Positions 5,350 through 8,243 of a stretch of DNA of 8,243 nucleotides are shown here, in pieces; position 1 is the stretch's first letter; each line of letters begins with the position of its first letter. The stretch comes from an uncultured Clostridia bacterium. Lineage in GTDB: Bacteria > Bacillota > Clostridia > Oscillospirales > CAG-272. The stretch spans positions 1-8,243 of the forward strand of contig CALGCW010000031.1 in NCBI GenBank assembly GCA_937884385.1, written 5' to 3'. Under the pieces are notes generated by a model. The model was not told the origin of the DNA, ran no database searches, and saw only the letters and a list, made by a program, of their open reading frames with translations. Made by a program: the position numbers and the translations under genes.

Positions 5350-5461
5350 ATCGCCTATATTTCGGCCTTGCAGCCTGTCCGCCCCATTGCGGTCTGCTCA
5401 TGGCGATATATTCAAATCGTGGTAGGCACTGGCGATCTATTCCGCCCCGTGTAGCCTGTCC
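5350..5461 (+). repeat. Diverged direct repeats containing TGYAGCCTGTCCG
   Basis: TGCAGCCTGTCC (5369-5380) and TGTAGCCTGTCC (5450-5461) are 81 bp apart, and the bases before them (CTATATTTCGGCC, CTATTCCGCCCC) also resemble each other. A weaker TGTAGTCTGTC lies 54 bp further left (5315-5325). They look like decayed copies, possibly of a 27-bp unit. Confidence 0.35.
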
Positions 5462-5522
5462 GGGCCGTGCTGCTCCGATCCGCAACAAATACAGCCGGGA
5501 CAATACGCCCCGGCCCGATATG

Positions 5523-5548
5523 AAAAAAAGCGGGGTATCACGCCCCGC
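5523..5548 (-). terminator. Intrinsic terminator of the leftward operon
   Basis: Read on the minus strand, GCGGGG (5548-5543) and CCCCGC (5535-5530) form a six-base-pair stem with a seven-base loop, followed directly by seven T residues (5529-5523). The TGA stop of the last gene (5540-5538) is in the loop, so a ribosome at the stop would cover the hairpin. Confidence 0.85.
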
Positions 5549-6155
5549 AATTATTCAATGTAAAATATGCCTTATCCATATTCCGCCGCGCTACTCGCAT
5601 ATTATCATCAAGGCCAATCATGCGCCTATATGCCGTTCGCGCTTTCTTTGTGTCCCCGCGCTCTTTTGCTATATTAAAATCGTTTTCATACTCATTATAT
5701 AGCCTTTGCAGGTTGTTACACTTAATCCGAAAATGGTCTAAATCTTCTTGTGCCTGTCGTTTGGCCTCCGCTTTTTTGCTGCCGCTTTCCTTCTCCTTTT
5801 CGATCTGCTCCCGCCGCTTTCTTTTCCACTCTAATTCGGCGCGGCGATCCGCCTCTTTTTGAACCTTCCATTGCCATTCTATTTCGGCCCGTTCCTCTTT
5901 GCGCCGTTCTCTTTCAATTCGGGCGATGCGATCCTGCTCGCGCTGCTCCTGTTTGGCCTGTTCAAGCTGCTTTTTCCATTCCAATTCGGCCCGCTTTATT
6001 TCGTCCGTTCTCTTTCGCTCCGATCTACTCCGGGCGGTGTCAATGCCCAAACTGATACAGCCCAATATATAGCAGACAACCCGGAAAAGGAATTGTACAA
6101 CCCGGACAAACAACTTTATAGCCCAGATAAACAGGGGGATTATTAACAACTCCAT
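5538..6155 (-). CDS. Membrane-anchored coiled-coil protein, 205 aa
   Basis: The start at 6155 (MELLIIPLFIWAIK) has GGAGGG (6168-6163) seven bases upstream; a longer frame from 6209 has no binding site and would overlap the previous gene. Residues 3-38 are hydrophobic with a few arginines, giving one long or two short membrane segments, with a strongly basic stretch after it (ARSRSERKRT). By the positive-inside rule the remainder should be cytoplasmic. Residues 45-140 are highly charged coiled coil with three copies of RAE(L/I)EW (55-60, 89-94, 105-110), evidence of internal duplication. Residues 140-200 form further helices (HFRIKCNNLQRLYNEYENDF). The function is unknown; it may be a scaffold or a membrane-tethered partner of element DNA. 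It is the last gene of the leftward operon. Confidence 0.75.
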   Translation of the reverse strand: MELLIIPLFIWAIKLFVRVVQFLFRVVCYILGCISLGIDTARSRSERKRTDEIKRAELEWKKQLEQAKQEQREQDRIARIERERRKEERAEIEWQWKVQKEADRRAELEWKRKRREQIEKEKESGSKKAEAKRQAQEDLDHFRIKCNNLQRLYNEYENDFNIAKERGDTKKARTAYRRMIGLDDNMRVARRNMDKAYFTLNNCGA

Positions 6156-6169
6156 TTTGATTCCCTCCG

Positions 6170-6442
6170 TTAAAATGCGGGTACTTCGTCCGGGTTGGGT
6201 TCGCGCCATTCGGCACCGGTATAACCCAGCCCCGCAAGGAACGCATCATATATTGCGTGTAGTATCATCCACCGTTGCCTATAATCCCCTTTTATTGCGT
6301 TCTGATCCACGGCCCATTCCACCGCCGCGCCAAGGTTGTGGCGTTCTTTCTCTGTCATTCTGTCATATGTCCAGCTATTGCGAATCATAGCCATAAAATC
6401 AACAACTGCATATTCTTTTTCAAGTGCAACCGTGTTTTTCAT
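6170..6442 (-). CDS. Small conserved-type phage protein, 90 aa
   Basis: The start at 6442 (MKNTVALEKEYAVVDFMAMI) has GGAGG (6455-6451) eight bases upstream; the longer frame from 6484 runs into the previous gene. The helical middle MTEKERHNLGAAVEWAVDQNAIKGDY and the end LHAIYDAFLAGLGYTGAEWREPNPDE look like a small globular family seen in Clostridia phages, but no function is known to me. The next gene starts 14 bases after the stop. Confidence 0.7.
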   Translation of the reverse strand: MKNTVALEKEYAVVDFMAMIRNSWTYDRMTEKERHNLGAAVEWAVDQNAIKGDYRQRWMILHAIYDAFLAGLGYTGAEWREPNPDEVPAF

Positions 6443-6456
6443 TTGTTTATGCCTCC

Positions 6457-6621
6457 TTAATCCGCATAAAATGATAATTTGCATTGTCTTTTATATGATT
6501 CAACAACAACTTTATGGTATTCTTTGTTCGTTTTTCTGTATTCATCTTTTGCATTTTTGATTGTATCTCCCCAAATCCACCTGTACGCCTCCACAAATTC
6601 CTTTTGCGTTATTCTATCCAT
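6457..6621 (-). CDS. Small helical protein, 54 aa
   Basis: The peptide MDRITQKEFVEAYRWIWGD... ends SYKRQCKLSFYAD. It is lysine-rich, predicted mostly helical, with net positive charge. The ribosome binding site GGAGG (6633-6629) lies seven bases before ATG 6621 and overlaps the end of the 27-aa ORF. Its stop (6459-6457) lies against the GGAGG of the next gene, the same compact junction style as the rest of the operon. No family recognised. Confidence 0.6.
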   Translation of the reverse strand: MDRITQKEFVEAYRWIWGDTIKNAKDEYRKTNKEYHKVVVESYKRQCKLSFYAD

Positions 6622-6633
6622 AGTTAATCCTCC

Positions 6634-6717
6634 TTAAAACTCAATATTGCAAATCGTGACAAACAACATATAAATAGTTTCTAAAATCGCTTGAAAGCGT
6701 TTATTTTCGTCTTTCAT
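6634..6717 (-). CDS. Micro-ORF, 27 aa
   Basis: The peptide is MKDENKRFQAILETIYMLF followed by VTICNIEF. The first ten residues are charged; the rest is hydrophobic and could insert in or lie on the membrane. GGAGGAATAACC directly precedes ATG 6717, and the stop abuts the GGAGG of the next gene. The binding site and tight fit with both neighbours favour translation, but the length leaves doubt. Confidence 0.45.
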   Translation of the reverse strand: MKDENKRFQAILETIYMLFVTICNIEF

Positions 6718-6720
6718 TGG

Positions 6721-6951
6721 TTATTCCTCCCTCCGCGACCTTTCAATCCATGCTGGAGTATAGGCAAAAGGAACATCGAACCACAAACAACCATCCAGAT
6801 GGGATTGGAATTTTTCAACATTCCCCCGGAAGTCATAACCCGCAATCAATGCCGTGGATGCCTCCGAAACCTTCAAATATAAATCTGTTTCGTGGTGGTC
6901 AATGTCGGAAGTCGGGAGAACCCGCAAAGCAGCGGTATATATATCTTTCAT
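6721..6951 (-). CDS. Small conserved-type protein, 76 aa
   Basis: The peptide MKDIYTAALRVLPTSDIDHHETDLYLKVSE... contains HLDGCLWFDVPFAYTPAWIERSRREE. The mix of a long helix and a tryptophan/proline-rich end resembles a recurring small phage protein of unknown role. The start at 6951 has GGAGG (6964-6960) eight bases upstream, inside the stop region of the 274-aa gene. Its stop (TAA, 6723-6721) is part of the GGAGGAATAA that serves the next gene. Confidence 0.65.
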   Translation of the reverse strand: MKDIYTAALRVLPTSDIDHHETDLYLKVSEASTALIAGYDFRGNVEKFQSHLDGCLWFDVPFAYTPAWIERSRREE

Positions 6952-6955
6952 TGTT

Positions 6956-7780
6956 TTATGCCTCCTTCACCTTGATCTCAACAACCTTTTGCAGCTTTTC
7001 AATGTCGTAATGGCTCAACCTATGCCCGATAGCGTCCCCGATGATCTTCGCGAGGCCGTCCGCCTCTTTCCGTCTGTCGCTGTACTCAAAGCGGCAATAT
7101 GGTCCGGGCGCAACGATAATGGTTTCTTCGGACGGTTCAACACTCCAATACTTTTTCATAACACCCTTTTCTGGCTTTTTGTTTGCTCCTGTTTTTTTGT
7201 TGAACCGCGAAACAAAATCGGATGTATCAAAATAGTCATACACTGGATTTTCCTTTGTGCCGATTCCGTCACCGATTCTTGCATCCATCGGAAAATCGAA
7301 GTTATCGCAAACAATCTTTTCGAATATAGCATCACGAATCAAAACGGGATTGGCAAAAGTTAATGCGTATGCGTGCAAATAGTCCGTTTCATCGTCAGTC
7401 TGATGCGCAATCATTTCACCCATGTCTACCACGTCACACTCCGATTCATGGATATACAGCGCGTAAACTGTCCGCCGATACCATGTGCCGCGCTCCGAAT
7501 TGATACGCAACAAATAATTGTCTTTCCGGGACAGGTTCTCTTTGTTGGCACGCTTGACCTCGCCCGTCAATTTTATTTCGTCAATGCTGAAATGATACTT
7601 TGTTGACAATTCCAGATTGCCAAATCTGTTTTTGTTCGTGAATTTCGGCTCAATTCGTCCCGTGTCGATCTCAACGTATTTTTTGCCGTTGCCGTACACG
7701 ATCAACTTGTCAATGTTGCCGTCCGTGCCAAGTGCCATGCTTTCAAAAACTTGTTTTCCGTTGTTTGCCGTGATTTTCAT
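6956..7780 (-). CDS. First gene of the leftward operon, 274 aa, unknown function
   Basis: TAGGAGGT (7794-7787) lies seven bases before ATG 7780. The N-terminal half is beta-rich (DKLIVYGNGKKYVEIDTGRIEP, YHFSIDEIKLTGEV, YRRTVYALYIHE). The middle is acidic (HQTDDETDYLHAYALTFANP), and a lysine-rich linker (FNKKTGANKKPEKGVMKKYW) leads to APGPYCRFEYSDRRKEADGL and a C-terminal helix. I recognise no replication, protease or nuclease motif. As first gene behind a doubly controlled leader it is likely the key product of the operon, dosage-sensitive or immunity-linked (inference). A replication initiator is possible by analogy to plasmid copy control but is not supported by motifs. Translation is probably governed by the leader described at 7788-7857. 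Confidence 0.8.
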   Translation of the reverse strand: MKITANNGKQVFESMALGTDGNIDKLIVYGNGKKYVEIDTGRIEPKFTNKNRFGNLELSTKYHFSIDEIKLTGEVKRANKENLSRKDNYLLRINSERGTWYRRTVYALYIHESECDVVDMGEMIAHQTDDETDYLHAYALTFANPVLIRDAIFEKIVCDNFDFPMDARIGDGIGTKENPVYDYFDTSDFVSRFNKKTGANKKPEKGVMKKYWSVEPSEETIIVAPGPYCRFEYSDRRKEADGLAKIIGDAIGHRLSHYDIEKLQKVVEIKVKEA

Positions 7781-7787
7781 AAAAATA

Positions 7788-7857
7788 CCTCCTAAAAAAT
7801 TTTGTACTTCTCTTTACAAAACTCATAGGAGGATGATATAATGTGATGCTCCTATGA
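7788..7857 (-). promoter_or_regulatory. Leader switch: alternative hairpins freeing or masking the ribosome binding site
   Basis: In the leftward transcript, segment A is TCATAGGAG (7857-7849), segment B is CTCCTATGA (7831-7823) and segment C is the ribosome binding site TAGGAGG (7794-7788). A and B pair perfectly over nine bases with a 17-base loop. B (as CCTCCTA, 7832-7826) can instead pair with C over seven bases. A:B leaves the binding site of the 274-aa gene open; B:C hides it. The complementarity is directly visible; the switching is inference. Confidence 0.5.
7813..7842 (+). promoter_or_regulatory. Rightward promoter of the antisense RNA
   Basis: TTTACA (7813-7818) and TATAAT (7837-7842) are 18 bases apart, with TGA immediately before TATAAT (extended -10). 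Transcription should start near 7848, exactly where the inverted repeat arm CTCCTATGA begins. The -10 lies in the loop between the two arms 7823-7831 and 7849-7857. Confidence 0.75.
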
Positions 7858-7925
7858 AGATACGGTGCTACGTGGTCTTTGTTGGGGTCTGCCGGGTTGG
7901 TGTTGCCGCACCGCCCGGTTTTTTG
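7848..7925 (+). ncRNA. Candidate antisense RNA, about 75 nt, against the leader of the leftward operon
   Basis: A strong promoter (7813-7842) and an intrinsic terminator (7892-7924) enclose a ~75-nt unit with no credible gene; the ATG at 7854 would have no ribosome binding site. The RNA is fully complementary to the first ~95 bases of the leftward leader. Its 5' end covers segment A of the leader switch, so pairing should release segment B to mask the binding site. The size and layout recall plasmid copy-control RNAs and phage antisense immunity RNAs; no sequence family is recognised. Confidence 0.6.
7892..7924 (+). terminator. Intrinsic terminator of the antisense RNA
   Basis: CCGGG-TTGGTG pairs with CACCGCCCGG (7892-7902 with 7909-7918, one bulge and one wobble), followed by six T residues (7919-7924). 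On the opposite strand the same hairpin is preceded, not followed, by the run, so it should not stop leftward transcription. Confidence 0.8.
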
Positions 7926-7948
7926 TTGCCGTCCCTTGAACTGTCTTT

Positions 7949-7977
7949 ATATTATCACGGTATATACCGCTTGTCAA
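7949..7977 (-). promoter_or_regulatory. Main leftward promoter
   Basis: On the minus strand TTGACA (7977-7972) and TAATAT (7954-7949) are 17 bases apart, with TG one base before the -10 (extended -10). Start near 7942 gives a leader of about 160 bases to ATG 7780. The -35 box contains the TGA stop of the upstream ribbon-helix-helix-like gene (7976-7974). Confidence 0.8.
7958..7969. promoter_or_regulatory. Perfect palindromic operator CGGTATATACCG between -35 and -10
   Basis: The 12-bp palindrome is centred in the promoter spacer, so a bound dimer would exclude RNA polymerase. The ribbon-helix-helix-like protein encoded directly upstream is the obvious candidate ligand (inference). Confidence 0.6.
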
Positions 7978-8174
7978 CCCCCAATTTTCAAATATTGCAA
8001 ATATTTTTGTTCGCCGTTCAAATCGTCCCTGATTAGTCTCTTTATGTAGCCTTGCCTGTTTTCCAGCGATCCGAATAATTCAAGTATGTCCTTGTCCGTT
8101 CTGTTTTGTAGCTTTATGGAAAACATCGTTGTATTTTTTCTGTCCCATTCATAGGCCGCTTTGCTGCTGTCCAT
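7974..8174 (-). CDS. Ribbon-helix-helix-like DNA-binding protein, 66 aa
   Basis: The start at 8174 is chosen because CGAGGAC lies just upstream and the ATG overlaps the previous stop as TAATG; a longer in-frame start at 8231 lacks a binding site and runs across the neighbouring gene. The fold can be read as a short strand (NTTMFSIKLQ, 14-23), a helix (TDKDILELFGSL, 26-37), a turn (ENRQG) and a second helix (YIKRLIRDDL, 43-52). This matches the common small Bacillota 'SIKL-x-TD-x-DI ... QGYIKxLIR' proteins thought to be Arc/CopG-like dimers that bind palindromic operators. The stop codon lies within the -35 box of the leftward promoter, which has a palindrome in its spacer, so repression of the downstream operon is plausible. 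Confidence 0.7.
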   Translation of the reverse strand: MDSSKAAYEWDRKNTTMFSIKLQNRTDKDILELFGSLENRQGYIKRLIRDDLNGEQKYLQYLKIGG

Positions 8175-8243
8175 TAGTCCTCGTTTTGCCCCCAATCGTG
8201 ATATTCGTCTAATGTGTACGCTATCTCGCATAGCTGATTGTAT
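8174..8243 (-). CDS. C-terminus of a leftward gene, cut by the window edge
   Basis: The last 22 codons read YNQLCEIAYTLDEYHDWGQ followed by NED and a TAA (8176-8174) that overlaps the next start as TAATG. The acidic, tyrosine-rich tail is not enough to name a family. The overlap shows that the ribbon-helix-helix-like gene is translated behind it in one operon. Confidence 0.55.
   Translation of the reverse strand, partial: YNQLCEIAYTLDEYHDWGQNED

Larger units (their letters stand above)
4274..5537. other. 1.26-kb gene-free region between convergent operons; candidate origin, packaging or partition region
   Basis: No frame has a plausible ribosome binding site with a protein-like sequence; the longest open frames are rich in Arg, Pro, Cys and Ser and look like chance translation. 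The left part (4360-4850) is AT-rich and full of paired direct repeats. The middle (4857-5016) has palindromes and DnaA-box-like sites. The next part (5034-5201) has several hairpins. The right part (5270-5520) is GC-richer with diverged repeats and no recognised element. The location directly after a terminase-small-like gene fits a packaging site; the repeats plus DnaA-like sites fit a replication origin. Confidence 0.6.

Noticed and set aside
5141..5702. Overlapping 94-aa and 144-aa plus-strand frames in the GC-richer part
   Set aside because: Arg/Pro/Ser/Cys-rich chance translations without binding sites; the longer one runs antisense into the coiled-coil gene.
7854..8036. 60-aa plus-strand frame inside and beyond the antisense RNA
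   Set aside because: ATG only about six bases from the predicted transcript start, no binding site, and the terminator cuts the RNA after about 70 bases.

Overview
The window looks like part of a temperate phage, phage satellite or related mobile element from a low-to-mid-GC Bacillota host, probably a gut Clostridia. Three things point that way: near-consensus AGGAGG ribosome binding sites before almost every gene, long runs of tiny overlapping genes, and recognisable phage accessory families (DUF927-type replication protein C-terminus, DUF551, DUF3310, a terminase-small-subunit-like protein). No tRNA, rRNA, transposase or CRISPR array is visible.

Layout. (1) Bases 2-4273 are one rightward operon of about 13 genes, joined mostly by ATGA or TAATG stop/start overlaps. 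It runs from the end of a DUF927-like primase/helicase protein, through zinc-ribbon and cysteine-rich small proteins, a DUF551 protein, an HELAH metallopeptidase-like protein and a DUF3310 protein, to a 249-aa protein resembling a small terminase. Four consecutive gene junctions carry the same 16-bp block, which encodes a C-terminal EPPKE/EPPQE peptide and is also the ribosome binding site of the next gene. A roughly 80-nt stretch after the zinc-ribbon gene (779-860) can fold into two hairpins. (2) Bases 4274-5537 are a 1.26-kb gap with no convincing gene. It holds five pairs of short direct repeats at 22-33 bp spacing, a cluster of DnaA-box-like sites including one exact TTATTCACA, several palindromes and hairpins, and diverged repeats. 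It lies between convergent operons and could be an origin, a packaging site or a partition site. No large terminase follows the terminase-small-like gene. (3) Bases 5538-7780 are a leftward operon of six genes, all of unknown function: 274, 76, 27, 54, 90 and 205 aa. It closes with a strong intrinsic terminator whose loop contains the last stop codon. (4) Bases 7781-7980 are a compact control region. A leftward promoter (TTGACA-17-TAATAT with extended -10) has a perfect 12-bp palindrome in its spacer and should produce a ~160-nt leader. An opposing promoter (TTTACA-18-TATAAT with extended -10) followed about 75 bp later by an intrinsic terminator should make a short antisense RNA against that leader. 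(5) Bases 7974-8243 hold a leftward ribbon-helix-helix-like gene and the end of a gene coupled to it.

How it may work together (inference). The ribbon-helix-helix-like protein is a candidate repressor for the palindrome, and the antisense RNA a candidate second brake. The leader can form either a hairpin that leaves the ribosome binding site of the 274-aa gene free, or one that masks it. The antisense RNA would begin exactly at the arm that decides between the two. This resembles the logic of plasmid copy control and of antisense-RNA immunity in phages P1 and P4, and is the most interesting system in the window.
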